DNA of 39,605 nucleotides. Origin: Myxococcales bacterium. Lineage in GTDB: Bacteria > Myxococcota > Myxococcia > Myxococcales > Anaeromyxobacteraceae. This document shows, piece by piece, positions 17,333-27,697 of the stretch. Position numbers and translations under genes: made by a program. Location of the stretch: positions 1-39,605 of the forward strand of contig JAKAEO010000009.1 of NCBI GenBank assembly GCA_021818285.1. Direction: 5' to 3'. Every line of letters starts with the position of its first letter. The stretch's first letter is position 1. The notes below the pieces were generated by a model. That model searched no databases, was not told the origin of the DNA, and was given only the letters and a program-made list of their open reading frames with translations.

Positions 17333-18027
17333 CGGGAGCCCTCCTTCGCGGCGGCGGCGCCGGCGCGGCGCGACAGGGCCAGCGGGTGGATGTTGTCGTG
17401 GCAGTCGATGCAGAGCTGCTTGGAGCCGCGCACGTCGTCGGCGAAGTCGCCGTGCTTCTCCACCCAGACCGCGGCGTAGGTGGAGTGGCACTGCATGCAC
17501 ATGCCGTTCATCTGGGAGTTGAACTGCGCCTCGGTGATCTTGTGGGTCTCGAGGTCGTGGCGCTTGTAGAGCTTGATGAGCGGCCCGCCCTCGCCGTCCG
17601 GCCCGGTGTTGGCGTACTCGGTGATGTACATGAACAGGTGGCGCATCCCGTTCAGCTTGGTGGTGATGGCCCCGAACATCTTGTAGTCGGCGTGGCAGTT
17701 GTAGCAGCTGTTCTCGCCGAACTTGAGGTTGTGGCTGTGGATGGAGGCGAGGCTGGTGGACTTCGGGTCCTCGGCGTCGCGCAGGTACGGCCCCATGACG
17801 TGGCAGGAGCCGCAGAACGGGCGCGAGAGCGTGTACTCGAAGCCGGCGATGTTGCCGGTGAGCGAGACCACCGCCGGGAAGACGCCGAGCCCCATGAGCA
17901 GCAGGGCCTTGGTGAGCCGGCCGAGGGGCGGGCGCCGGATCAGGTACCAGAGGATGATGATGAGGGCGGCGGCCGCCGAGGCGACGGCGACCGCGCGGAG
18001 CAGTTGTTCTGTGCTTTGGATGGGCAT
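17329..18027 (-). CDS. NapC/NirT-type tetrahaem cytochrome c
   Basis: About 232 residues from ATG 18027 (GTG 18054 is an alternative). It has two N-terminal hydrophobic segments (AVASAAAALIIILWYLI and ALLLMGLGVFPAVVSLTGN) that anchor it, then four CxxCH haem sites: CGSCH, CYNCH, CMQCH and CIDCH, as in NapC/NirT/NrfH/CymA proteins. These pass electrons from menaquinol to periplasmic reductases. Spacing and the CGSCHVMGPY first site agree with that family. No terminal reductase is adjacent, so the electron acceptor is unknown. It is followed by the small two-helix protein. Confidence 0.9.
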   Translation of the reverse strand: MPIQSTEQLLRAVAVASAAAALIIILWYLIRRPPLGRLTKALLLMGLGVFPAVVSLTGNIAGFEYTLSRPFCGSCHVMGPYLRDAEDPKSTSLASIHSHNLKFGENSCYNCHADYKMFGAITTKLNGMRHLFMYITEYANTGPDGEGGPLIKLYKRHDLETHKITEAQFNSQMNGMCMQCHSTYAAVWVEKHGDFADDVRGSKQLCIDCHDNIHPLALSRRAGAAAAKEGSR

Positions 18028-18155
18028 CGGGGCGGGTGCGATACCATGACGCACCCATTTGGTTCAAGTCCCAGACGCCCCGGCCGGGTGGGAGTGCCGA
18101 GCACCTCCCGGGCACCCCTGGCGGCGCGCGGACTTGACCGGGCCGCAGCGGCCGC

Positions 18156-18184
18156 TTGCCTTCCTGCCGGGGGTGCACTACACA
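18156..18184 (+). promoter_or_regulatory. Possible promoter for tRNA-Arg
   Basis: TTGCCT (18156-18161), 17-base spacer, TACACA (18179-18184); the -10 matches at 3 of 6. It sits 12 bases before the mature tRNA 5' end. Confidence 0.35.
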
Positions 18185-18196
18185 CGCCTCTCGCAC

Positions 18197-18273
18197 GCGC
18201 GATTAGCTCAGATGGATAGAGCATCAGCCTCCGGAGCTGAGGGCCACAGGTTCGAGTCCTGTATCGCGCGCCA
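18197..18273 (+). tRNA. tRNA-Arg (anticodon CCG)
   Basis: A complete cloverleaf: acceptor GCGCGAT (18197-18203) pairs with ATCGCGC (18263-18269), with discriminator G and encoded CCA (18271-18273). The anticodon stem is TCAGC/GCTGA with loop CTCCGGA; the anticodon CCG is at 18231-18233 and reads CGG, an abundant codon in GC-rich genomes. The T arm is ACAGG-TTCGAGT-CCTGT. Confidence 0.97.
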
Positions 18274-18278
18274 TCTCC

Positions 18279-18313
18279 GGCCCTGGTCCTGGCTCGCATC
18301 CGGGACCGGGGCC
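18279..18313 (+). terminator. Hairpin between tRNA-Arg and the ABC-F gene
   Basis: Arms GGCCCTGGTCC (18279-18289) and GGACCGGGGCC (18303-18313) form an 11-pair stem with one G-U pair and a 13-base loop, six bases after the tRNA. A weak C/T-rich tract follows. It could stop transcription from both the tRNA and the converging ABC-F gene. Confidence 0.5.
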
Positions 18314-18372
18314 CTTCGCTCCTCCCCGGGCAGGACACCGGAGGCCGGCTCGCACCGGCCGGGTCCGCGGGG

Positions 18373-20376
<2,004 letters not shown>

Positions 20377-20497
20377 GGGGGCCCTCCATAGCACGGCGCT
20401 CGCCGCCGGTCCGGCGCGGGCGGCCCGGCAGGGAGTTGCGGACGCCGCCCGCCTCCCCTACCCCACCCTGGTCCCGATCCGGACCGAGGAGACACGA

Positions 20498-20752
20498 ATG
20501 GCGCGTTCCACGAAGACCGAGGTCAGCAAGCTGCTGCGCGTCCTGGTGGTGGGCGGCGTGGCGCTGGCGGCAGCCGCCGGCCCGGCCGCCGCCGCGGCCG
20601 ACGACAAGGCCCCGGCCGAGCAGGGCGCGGCCGCGAAGGCCAAGGACAAGCCGGCGGCGAAGCACAAGGGCAAGGCCAAGGAGAAGGCCAAGGAGGACGC
20701 CAAGGCCGGCGAGGCGAAGGACTCCGGGGCCGGCGGGGTGAAGGGCTGGTGA
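20498..20752 (+). CDS. Small lysine/alanine-rich exported protein
   Basis: 84 residues. A signal peptide is apparent: basic start (MARSTKTEVSKLLR), hydrophobic VLVVGGVALAAAAGPAAAAA, and a likely AxA-type cleavage near residue 30. The mature ~55 residues are highly charged, with KAKDKPAAKHKGKAKEKAKE and no cysteine, aromatic core or recognisable domain; it is probably disordered. ATG 20498 follows GAGGAG at seven bases. Its stop overlaps the start of the ferritin-like gene (GTGA, 20749-20752), so the two are translationally coupled. Function is unknown; a periplasmic or nucleic-acid/polyanion-binding role is speculation. Confidence 0.75.
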   Translation: MARSTKTEVSKLLRVLVVGGVALAAAAGPAAAAADDKAPAEQGAAAKAKDKPAAKHKGKAKEKAKEDAKAGEAKDSGAGGVKGW

Positions 20753-21501
20753 GCGGGCCCGGCCTCCCGGTGCCGGATCGGGTCCGAGAGCTGGCGGCCT
20801 CGGCCTGGGTCTTCCGCTGGCAGGTGGAGCTCGAGGCCGAGGTCCGCTTCGCCGGGCTGGCCAACCGGCTCGAGAGCCTGGGGGCGCCCACGCTGATCGT
20901 GGAGCTGGCCCGGCGCGCCGCCGGCGAGGAGGCCCGCCACGCCGTGCTCTGCGCCCGGATGGCGGCGGAGCTGGGCCGGCCGGTCCCTGCCCTGTCCCCG
21001 CCGCCGCCGCCCGCGGTCGCGCCCTCGGGGCTCGCCGAGGAGGAGGCGGTGACCTACGAGCTGACGGCCGCGTGCTGCGTGACCGAGAGCGTCAGCGTGG
21101 CGGTGCTCACGGCGCTCCTCCCGGCCGCCGGCGCGCCGTCCCTGCACCGGGCCCTCCGCGAGCTGCTGGCGGACGAGGTGGGCCACGCCCGCCTGGGCTG
21201 GGCCCACCTGGCGCTGGCCCGGGAGCGCGGGCGCACCGCCTTCCTCGGCCCGCTCCTGCCGGCCATGCTGGAGGGCAGCGTCGACGAGGACCTCTTCCTG
21301 CCGGTGGAGCCGGCCCGCGAGGAACCGGCGCTCCTCCCGCTCGGCGTCCTGCCGCACGCCCTGAAGCGCGAGCTGTTCGCGCGCTCGCTCGAGGAGGTGG
21401 TCTTCCCCGGGCTCGAGGGCGCAGGGGTGGACGCCGCCGCCGGCCGGGCCTGGCTCGCGGCGCGCGCCGGGGCCGCCGGCGACGCCCCCGCGTCGCGCTG
21501 A
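20749..21501 (+). CDS. Ferritin-like (diiron-type) protein
   Basis: 250 residues with a GTG start. A four-helix ferritin-like pattern is visible: a first helix with ELEAEVRF, then GEEARHAVLC (an ExxRH metal-ligand motif, E61/H64), a third with TAACCVTES, and a fourth with DEVGHARLGWAHL (ExxH). These supply the E, ExxH, E, ExxH ligand set of diiron carboxylate proteins. A Pro-rich loop (SPPPPPAVAP) separates the two halves. The substrate is not inferable; iron storage, peroxide handling or amine/alcohol oxidation are all seen in the superfamily. Coupled to the Lys-rich exported protein, though this protein has no signal peptide of its own. Confidence 0.75.
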   Translation: MSGPGLPVPDRVRELAASAWVFRWQVELEAEVRFAGLANRLESLGAPTLIVELARRAAGEEARHAVLCARMAAELGRPVPALSPPPPPAVAPSGLAEEEAVTYELTAACCVTESVSVAVLTALLPAAGAPSLHRALRELLADEVGHARLGWAHLALARERGRTAFLGPLLPAMLEGSVDEDLFLPVEPAREEPALLPLGVLPHALKRELFARSLEEVVFPGLEGAGVDAAAGRAWLAARAGAAGDAPASR

Positions 21502-21526
21502 GCGCCGCGGCGTGCACGAGGGGCAC

Positions 21527-21556
21527 GGAGGCGAGCGCCGGGGAGGCGAGCGCCGG
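21527..21556. repeat. Perfect tandem 15-base repeat
   Basis: GGAGGCGAGCGCCGG occurs twice back to back (21527-21541 and 21542-21556) in the short gap between the converging ferritin-like gene and the site-2 protease gene. Function is not evident. Confidence 0.6.
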
Positions 21557-21578
21557 CCGCGTCCGCTCTCCCCCGCCG

Positions 21579-22727
21579 TCAGGCGGAGCGTCCCCCGGGC
21601 GCGAGGCCGGCGACGGGATGCTGGGAGGCCAGGAGCTCCTGCAGCCGCAGCCCCCGGACCACGTCGAACCGGGAGACGGTCCCGACCAGCCGATCCTGGT
21701 CCACGACGGCGAGGACGGGCGTCCGCTGCTCGGCGAGGACCCGCAGGACGTCGGCCACCCGGTCGCCGGCCGCGATGGTGGCCGCCGGGCCCATCACCTT
21801 CCCGGCCGGGGTCACCTTGCGGTCGTCGAGCTGGACCCGCTCGACGGCGTCGAGCGTCAGGAGGCCGAGCAGGCGGCCCTGGTCCGCCACCGGGAAGTAG
21901 AGGCGCTTCTCGTGGATCATCCGCTCACCGACGGCGTAGAGGGTGTCCCCGGGCGCCACCACGGCGGGCTGCGACGCCATCAGCTCGGCCACCCGGAGCT
22001 CGCCGAGGACGGCCCGGGAGAGCACGGCGTGCTGCTCGCCCTCGGCGCCGATGAAGACGAAGAAGGCGATGATCACCAGGAAGAAGTTCCCGCCGAAGAG
22101 GCCGGCCAGGGCGAAGAGCCCCGCGAAGACCTTCCCGACCGTCACCGCGATCTGCGTGGCGCGGGCGTGGCCGCGGCTGCGGACCAGCACGGCGCGCAGG
22201 ATGCGGCCGCCGTCCATGGGGAAGGCGGGGAGCAGGTTGAAGACGCCGAGCACGACGTTGAGCTGCCCCAGGTAGAACAGGGCGAAGCGCGCGTCGAAGC
22301 CGCCGGCGCCCGCGGTGGCCCGGAGCAGCCCGTAGCAGGCGGCGCCGATGGCGAGGCTCGTCGCCGGGCCGGCGAGCGCCATCCACGCCTCCTGCGCCGG
22401 CCGCTGCGGCGCCTCGGTGAGCTCGGAGACGCCGCCCAGCATGAGGAGCGTGATCGAGCGCACCTTGCCGCCGTGCGACAGCGCGTAGAGGGAGTGCGCC
22501 AGCTCGTGGACCAGCACCGAGGCGAACAGGGCCACCGCGACGAGCAGCCCCCAGGCCCACGGCGGCCCGGAGAGCGCGTCGGCGGGGACCCCGGCCAGCC
22601 GGGCCGCGTCGGCGAAGCGCTGGCCGAAGGCCCAGGCCAGGAACGGCAGGACCAGCAGGAACGTGAAGTGGATGCGGATGGGAATCCCGCGGACCGTGAA
22701 GATCCGGAACCCGTGGCGCGTGTTCAT
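21579..22727 (-). CDS. Site-2 protease family metalloprotease with CBS domains (M50)
   Basis: 382 residues. An N-terminal transmembrane core carries the zinc motif HELAH (H74, E75, H78) and the second-ligand motif NLLPAFPMDGG (~165-175), typical of M50B/SpoIVFB-like intramembrane proteases. Several further hydrophobic helices follow (FGGNFFLVIIAFFVFIG). The C-terminal ~130 residues form two CBS domains (ELMASQPAVVAPGDTLYAV... and VMGPAATIAAGDRVADVL...), which bind adenine nucleotides and regulate activity in SpoIVFB-type proteins. Substrates in this organism are unknown. ATG 22727 is preceded by GGGGAGG. A TATGAT -10-like element lies about 60 bases upstream. Confidence 0.92.
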   Translation of the reverse strand: MNTRHGFRIFTVRGIPIRIHFTFLLVLPFLAWAFGQRFADAARLAGVPADALSGPPWAWGLLVAVALFASVLVHELAHSLYALSHGGKVRSITLLMLGGVSELTEAPQRPAQEAWMALAGPATSLAIGAACYGLLRATAGAGGFDARFALFYLGQLNVVLGVFNLLPAFPMDGGRILRAVLVRSRGHARATQIAVTVGKVFAGLFALAGLFGGNFFLVIIAFFVFIGAEGEQHAVLSRAVLGELRVAELMASQPAVVAPGDTLYAVGERMIHEKRLYFPVADQGRLLGLLTLDAVERVQLDDRKVTPAGKVMGPAATIAAGDRVADVLRVLAEQRTPVLAVVDQDRLVGTVSRFDVVRGLRLQELLASQHPVAGLAPGGRSA

Positions 22728-22873
22728 GGAAGACCTCCCCGCTGGGCCGGGACGGGGAGCTGGCGCTCCGGGACTCGACCGACTGTCGGATCATAGGCCG
22801 CGGCGAGGCGCGCCGCAGGGGTCAGGCGGGGCCCTGCGGCGGGGGCGCGCCGATCGCCGGCGGCGGCCCGCGC

Positions 22874-24589
22874 TCAGGGCCCGGCGGCGAGCCTGGCCTC
22901 GACCAGCGACGCCGGCATGGGCCCGCCCAGCGCGTAGCCCTGGGCCAGGTCGCAGCCCAGCTCGTGGAGCCGGCGCAGCTGCCGGTGCGTCTCCACCCCC
23001 TCGGCCACCACCCGCAGCCCCAGGCCGTGGGCCAGCCGGATGATGGGCTCGAGCAGCGGCGACCCGTCCTCCACCTCGCGCACGAAGGAGCGGTCGATCT
23101 TCAGCGCCTCCACCGGCATGCGGCGCAGGCAGGAGAGCGAGGAGTAGCCGGTGCCGAAGTCGTCGATGGCGATGCGCACGCCGGTGTCGCGCAGCGAGGC
23201 CATCCGGGCGATCGACTCCTCGCGCATCGCCACGCTCTCGGTCAGCTCCACCTCCAGGAGCGCCGGCTCCAGGCCGGTCTCCCGCAACGTCTCCCGGACC
23301 AGGTCGGGGAAGTCGCCGCGCTCGAGCTGCCGCGCCGAGACGTTGACGGCGACGCGCAGGTTCCGCCCGCCGCGCTGCCAGGCGGCGGCCTGCCGGCAGG
23401 CCTCGCGCAGCACCCAGGCGCCGATGGGGAGCACCAGCCCCGACTCCTCGGCCACCGGGATGATCCGGTCGGGCATCACCTGGCCCAGGGTGGGGTGGTT
23501 CCAGCGCAGCAGCGCCTCGAAGCCCACCAGCCGGGAGGTGGCGAGGTGGGTCTGCGGCTGGTAGTGCAGCGTCAGCTCGCCGCGCTCCACCGCCCCGTGG
23601 AGCTTGCTCTCGAAGTCCAGCCGGCGGTCGTCCCGCTGGCCCGGCGAGAAGAGCCGCACCGCGTTCGGCCCCGACTCCTTGGCCTGGTACATGGCGGCGT
23701 CGGCGCAGCGCAGCAGGGTGTGCGGGTCCTCGCCGTCGGTGGGGTGCAGCGCCACGCCGACGCTGGCGGTGACGTGGAGGTCGTGCCCCTGCAGCTCCAC
23801 CACCGGCCGCAGCGCCGCCGCCAGCCGGTGGGCGACGGCGGCGGCCTCCGCCCCGTCGACGACGTCCGGGACGATGGCGCAGAACTCGTCGCCGCCCATG
23901 CGCGCCATGGTGTCGGAGTCGCGGACCGCCGCGGCCAGCCGCCGCCCCACCTCCTGCAGCAGCCGGTCCCCGGCGTGGTGGCCCAGGGTGTCGTTCACCA
24001 TCTTGAACCGGTCCAGGTCCAGGTAGACCAGCGCCACCCGCGCCGGGCCCCGCCGCGCCGCCGCCAGCGCCAGCCCGAGCCGGTCCATGAACAGGGCGCG
24101 GTTGGGCAGGCCGGTGAGCGCGTCGTGGAAGGCCTGGTGCTGCAGGCGGGCCTCGGCGGCCTTGCGGTCGGTGACGTCGAGGATCGTCCCCACCAGCCCG
24201 GCGACCTCCCCGGCCGGGCCCGGGAAGGTCGCCTTGTTGAAGAGCACGTCGCGGCGGGAGCCGTCCGCGTAGCGCACCTGGCTCTCGTAGGTCTGCACGC
24301 CGTGCTCGCGGAGCAGGGCGAGGTCGGCGGCGTGGTAGACCTCGGCCAGGTCCGACGGGGCCAGCTCGTGGACGGTCCGCCCGACGATCTCCGAACGCGG
24401 CCGGCCGATGTACTCCTCGAAGGCCCGGTTGCAGCCCCGGTACACGCCCGCCGCGTCCTTGAAGAAGATGGGGATGGGGACGGCGTCGAGGATGACGTGC
24501 AGGTCACGGTGCGCCGAGGCCGGCGCCGGCCAGGCCGCGCCGCCGCCACCGCCGCCCGGCCCGCCGTCCACGGTCGCCTTCGCCGCCAC
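22874..24589 (-). CDS. PAS-GGDEF-EAL cyclic-di-GMP protein
   Basis: 571 residues, GTG start. Residues ~28-145 are a PAS/PAC sensor (VILDAVPIPIFFKDAAGVYRG...). GGDEF domain: MGGDEF active-site loop, with RDSD (an RxxD inhibitory I-site) just before it. EAL domain: EALLRW, VAVNVSARQL, LEVELTES, AIDDFGTGYSS, LKIDRSFV, VAEGVET and AQGYALGGPM, so all catalytic positions look intact. It may therefore both make and break c-di-GMP, with direction set by the PAS signal. No transmembrane segments. It lies next to a hybrid kinase on the same strand and within reach of a PilZ protein further on. Confidence 0.95.
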   Translation of the reverse strand: MAAKATVDGGPGGGGGGAAWPAPASAHRDLHVILDAVPIPIFFKDAAGVYRGCNRAFEEYIGRPRSEIVGRTVHELAPSDLAEVYHAADLALLREHGVQTYESQVRYADGSRRDVLFNKATFPGPAGEVAGLVGTILDVTDRKAAEARLQHQAFHDALTGLPNRALFMDRLGLALAAARRGPARVALVYLDLDRFKMVNDTLGHHAGDRLLQEVGRRLAAAVRDSDTMARMGGDEFCAIVPDVVDGAEAAAVAHRLAAALRPVVELQGHDLHVTASVGVALHPTDGEDPHTLLRCADAAMYQAKESGPNAVRLFSPGQRDDRRLDFESKLHGAVERGELTLHYQPQTHLATSRLVGFEALLRWNHPTLGQVMPDRIIPVAEESGLVLPIGAWVLREACRQAAAWQRGGRNLRVAVNVSARQLERGDFPDLVRETLRETGLEPALLEVELTESVAMREESIARMASLRDTGVRIAIDDFGTGYSSLSCLRRMPVEALKIDRSFVREVEDGSPLLEPIIRLAHGLGLRVVAEGVETHRQLRRLHELGCDLAQGYALGGPMPASLVEARLAAGP

Positions 24590-24737
24590 GCAGCCGCCTT
24601 GTCTCCCCCGCTCCGGCGCCCCCGCACCAGGGTGCGGCGGATCGCCACAGCGACCTCACATGGGACACGATCCCCGGAGCCCGGATCAAGGGGGTGGATG
24701 TGGGACGCCGAGGCGCGCGCCCCGACCCCGGCCGCTG

Positions 24738-27356
24738 CTAGGCCGGCCGGTCCAGGGAGACGGGCCGCGCCAGGATCTCCTGGACCTTCTGCTCGAGCGC
24801 GAACGGGGTGAAGGGCTTCTCCAGGAAGTCCAGCTCGCCGCTGATGATCCCCTTGGTGAGGATGGCGTCCTCGGTGTAGCCGGACATGAAGAGCACCTTG
24901 AGCCCCGGCCGGCGCGCCGAGAGCCGCTCGGCCGTCTCCCACCCCCCGAGGACCGGCATCACCACGTCGGTGACCAGCAGGTCGATGGCGCCGGCGTGGC
25001 GCTCGGCGATCGCCAGCGCCTCCTCGCCGTTGCGCGCCTCCAGCACCTCGAAGCCGTGCCTGGAGAGGACCATCTGGATGAGCCTCCGCACGCCGTCGGA
25101 GTCCTCCGCCACCAGCACCGTCGCCCCGCCCTTCTCCGGCGCCAGGTCCGGCGCTCCCGGCGCGGGCGCCTCGGCGCTCGCCTCGGCCCGCGGGAGGTAG
25201 ACCTTGAAGGTGGAGCCCAGGCCGAGCTCGCTGTAGGCGTCGACGTGGCCGCCGCTCTGCTTGACGATGCCGTAGACGGTGGAGAGCCCGAGCCCGGTCC
25301 CCTTCCCCTCCTTCTTGGTGGTGAAGAAGGGCTCGAAGACCCGGGCCAGGGTGGCGGCGTCCATGCCCTCGCCGGTGTCGGAGACGGCCAGCAGCACGTA
25401 CTCGCCGGGGCGGACGTCCTTCTGGTGGCTGGTGTACGAATCGTCCAGGACCACGTTGGCGGTCTCGATGGTCAGCGTCCCGCCCCGGGGCATGGCGTCG
25501 CGGGAGTTCACCACCAGGTTCATGATCAGCTGCTGGACCTGGACCGGATCGGCGCGGACCCGCCACAGGTCCGGCTCCAGCCGGGTCTTGAGCTGGACGT
25601 CCTCGCCGATCACCCGGCGCAGCATCCGGTCGGTGCTCGCCACCAGCCCGTTGAGCTGCACGATCTCGGGCTGCAGGACCTGCTTGCGGCTGAAGGCCAG
25701 GAGCTGACGGGTGAGCGCCGCCGCGCTGTCGGCGGCCTTGCGCATGACCTCGATGTCCTCGCGCAGGCCCGGGTCCTGGACCTGGAGGAGGGCCAGGTCG
25801 CCGTGGCCGGCGATCACCGTGAGCAGGTTGTTGAAGTCGTGGGCCACGCCGCCCGCCAGCCGCCCCACCGCCTCCATCTTCTGGGCCTGGAAGAGCTGCT
25901 CGGCGAGGCCCCGGTTCTCGGCCTCGGCCCGCTTGCGCCCGGAGATGTCGCGCAGCGCCGCCACCACCACCTGCTTCCCCTCCATGGTGAAGTAGCTGCC
26001 GGAGGCCTCCACGGCCACCAGGCTGCCGTCCTGGCGGCGCATGGTGCGCTCGACCAGCGGCGGGGGATCGCCCGGCACCGACGGGCGGGTGGTCTCGGGC
26101 ACCGTCGAGAGGTCGGTGTTGGTGAGCTGGAGCAGCTCGTCGCGGCTGTAGCCGAGCAGGCGGGTGGCGGCCGGGTTGGCCTCCAGCACCCTCCCGCTGG
26201 CCTGCTCCAGCAGGAACAGGGCGTCCGACTCCACCTCGAAGAGCCTGCGGTACAGCTCCTGGCTCAGCGACAGGGCCCGCTCGCGCTCCGCCAGCCGGCC
26301 GGCCATGTCGTCGAAGCTGCGGGCCAGCGCCCCCAGCTCGCCGCCGCCCTCCTGCTCCGCCACCCGGGCCTGGAGGTCCCCGGCGGCGAGCCGCCGCGCC
26401 GCGTCGGCGATGCGCGCGACGCGGTCCACGATGGCGTACTTGGCCACCAGGCCGGCGACCAGCGCCGCCAGGGCGAGGAAGGCGAGGAGCATCGCCACGT
26501 TCACGAGCAGCGCCCGGTTCGCCTTGGCGACGATGGCGTCCACCGGGACGCCGACGCGGACGAACATGTACGGCGTCCGCTCCCCCTCCAGCCGGACCTT
26601 GCGCCAGGCGATGAGCCGCCGGTCCCCGGCGAACGACATCGCCACCTCCGAGCCGGCGTCGGGGCCGTCCAGCATGCGCTGGAAGCCGGCCGCGCCGTAG
26701 GAGCGGCCGACGACGTCGTCCGGGTCGATGCCGCGCGCCAGCACCACGCCGCGGTGGTCGAGGAGCAGGTAGCTGGTGCCGGCCGGGAGGCTCGCCGCCG
26801 CCAGCAGCCGCCGGTAGTGGTGCAGGTTGAAGCCCATGCAGATGACGCCGGCGGTGGCGCCGTCCTTGCCGGCGTAGGGGAGCCCGAAGTTGAAGGCGGG
26901 GCGGGTGGTGGCCCGGCTGATGATGTACTCCCCCGAGGCGAGCTTCCCGCTGTCCAGCGCGTCGCGGAAATAGCGCCGGTCGCGGATGTTGAAGGGGTCG
27001 GAGCGCACCGCCGAGGCCCACACCTCGCCGGCCAGGTCGGCGACGAAGATGTTCGAGTACTCGGGGTTGAGCCGGAGGACGCTCTCCAGGAGGGCCCGCA
27101 CCTTCGCCGGCCTGCGCTCCCGGACGTCGGGCAGCTGCGAGAGCACGGTGAGCAGCTGCTGCGCCGCCGCCACCCCCTTGGCCTGCGTCTGGGCGATGTC
27201 CTCGGCCAGCTGCCGGGCGCCGAGGCGCGCGTCGCCGAGCGCGTCGGTCCGCAGCCGGACGCCGGAGTAGACGATCACCGCCGCGGCCGGGAGCGCCACG
27301 ATGAGCGTCACCAGGAGCAGCTGCGTCCGGATGCGGAGTGCGAACAGGCTCTTCAT
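24738..27356 (-). CDS. Hybrid sensor histidine kinase (Cache-HAMP-PAS-HisKA-HATPase-REC)
   Basis: 872 residues. N-terminal membrane helix ([20 protein letters not shown]), an extracytoplasmic Cache-type sensor (~35-285, [31 protein letters not shown]), second membrane helix, HAMP ([12 protein letters not shown]), PAS (~375-485), then the HisKA motif with phospho-His506 in [22 protein letters not shown]. HATPase boxes follow ([37 protein letters not shown]). A C-terminal receiver has Asp797 in [14 protein letters not shown]. It is an orphan in that no separate regulator is adjacent; the output may go through an Hpt protein elsewhere. The ATG at 27356 is directly before the membrane anchor. Confidence 0.95.
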   Translation of the reverse strand: MKSLFALRIRTQLLLVTLIVALPAAAVIVYSGVRLRTDALGDARLGARQLAEDIAQTQAKGVAAAQQLLTVLSQLPDVRERRPAKVRALLESVLRLNPEYSNIFVADLAGEVWASAVRSDPFNIRDRRYFRDALDSGKLASGEYIISRATTRPAFNFGLPYAGKDGATAGVICMGFNLHHYRRLLAAASLPAGTSYLLLDHRGVVLARGIDPDDVVGRSYGAAGFQRMLDGPDAGSEVAMSFAGDRRLIAWRKVRLEGERTPYMFVRVGVPVDAIVAKANRALLVNVAMLLAFLALAALVAGLVAKYAIVDRVARIADAARRLAAGDLQARVAEQEGGGELGALARSFDDMAGRLAERERALSLSQELYRRLFEVESDALFLLEQASGRVLEANPAATRLLGYSRDELLQLTNTDLSTVPETTRPSVPGDPPPLVERTMRRQDGSLVAVEASGSYFTMEGKQVVVAALRDISGRKRAEAENRGLAEQLFQAQKMEAVGRLAGGVAHDFNNLLTVIAGHGDLALLQVQDPGLREDIEVMRKAADSAAALTRQLLAFSRKQVLQPEIVQLNGLVASTDRMLRRVIGEDVQLKTRLEPDLWRVRADPVQVQQLIMNLVVNSRDAMPRGGTLTIETANVVLDDSYTSHQKDVRPGEYVLLAVSDTGEGMDAATLARVFEPFFTTKKEGKGTGLGLSTVYGIVKQSGGHVDAYSELGLGSTFKVYLPRAEASAEAPAPGAPDLAPEKGGATVLVAEDSDGVRRLIQMVLSRHGFEVLEARNGEEALAIAERHAGAIDLLVTDVVMPVLGGWETAERLSARRPGLKVLFMSGYTEDAILTKGIISGELDFLEKPFTPFALEQKVQEILARPVSLDRPA

Positions 27357-27489
27357 GCCCCGGGCCTTCCCGTGACCTCGCGCTCCCAGCAGGGTGTGGC
27401 CCGCCCCCCCCCTCGCCTCCCGGAGCGGGCGGACCCGTCCCCGGCAGTCTGGCCGCGGAAGCGGCGCACCGCAAGTGCGCGGCGTGGGC

Positions 27490-27495
27490 TATCAT
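27490..27495 (+). promoter_or_regulatory. -10-like element close to a start codon
   Basis: TATCAT (5 of 6 consensus) lies seven bases before the ATG at 27503, placing the transcription start at or near the start codon. No good -35 is seen. Confidence 0.35.
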
Positions 27496-27502
27496 CCCGC
27501 CG

Positions 27503-27697
27503 ATGGCGACGAACGGCGGCAGGGGCGGCATGGGCCGGAAGGCGGCGCAGGTGGGGCTCTTCGCCTGCGCCCTGCTCGTCTTCCTGGGCGGCTACTACGC
27601 GATGCGGACCGACGACTGGAAGAAGATCGCCGGCTTCACCGCCATCGCGCTGGTGGCCGGGATCCTCGCCTCGGCCTTCGCCCGGCGGGCCCGCTAG
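27503..27697 (+). CDS. Small membrane protein, two predicted helices
   Basis: 64 residues from ATG 27503. A Gly/Arg-rich start (MATNGGRGGMGRKAAQ) precedes two hydrophobic helices, VGLFACALLVFLGGYY and IAGFTAIALVAGILASAFA, ending RRAR. Not recognised. There is no Shine-Dalgarno; the -10-like TATCAT seven bases upstream suggests a leaderless message. It converges with and overlaps by four bases the stop region of the next minus-strand gene. Confidence 0.55.
   Translation: MATNGGRGGMGRKAAQVGLFACALLVFLGGYYAMRTDDWKKIAGFTAIALVAGILASAFARRAR

Noticed and set aside
23995-27531. A 1178-codon minus-strand frame overlapping the hybrid kinase
   Set aside because: It is a different frame of the same strand as the real kinase gene and codes for low-complexity Arg/Gly/Ala sequence.
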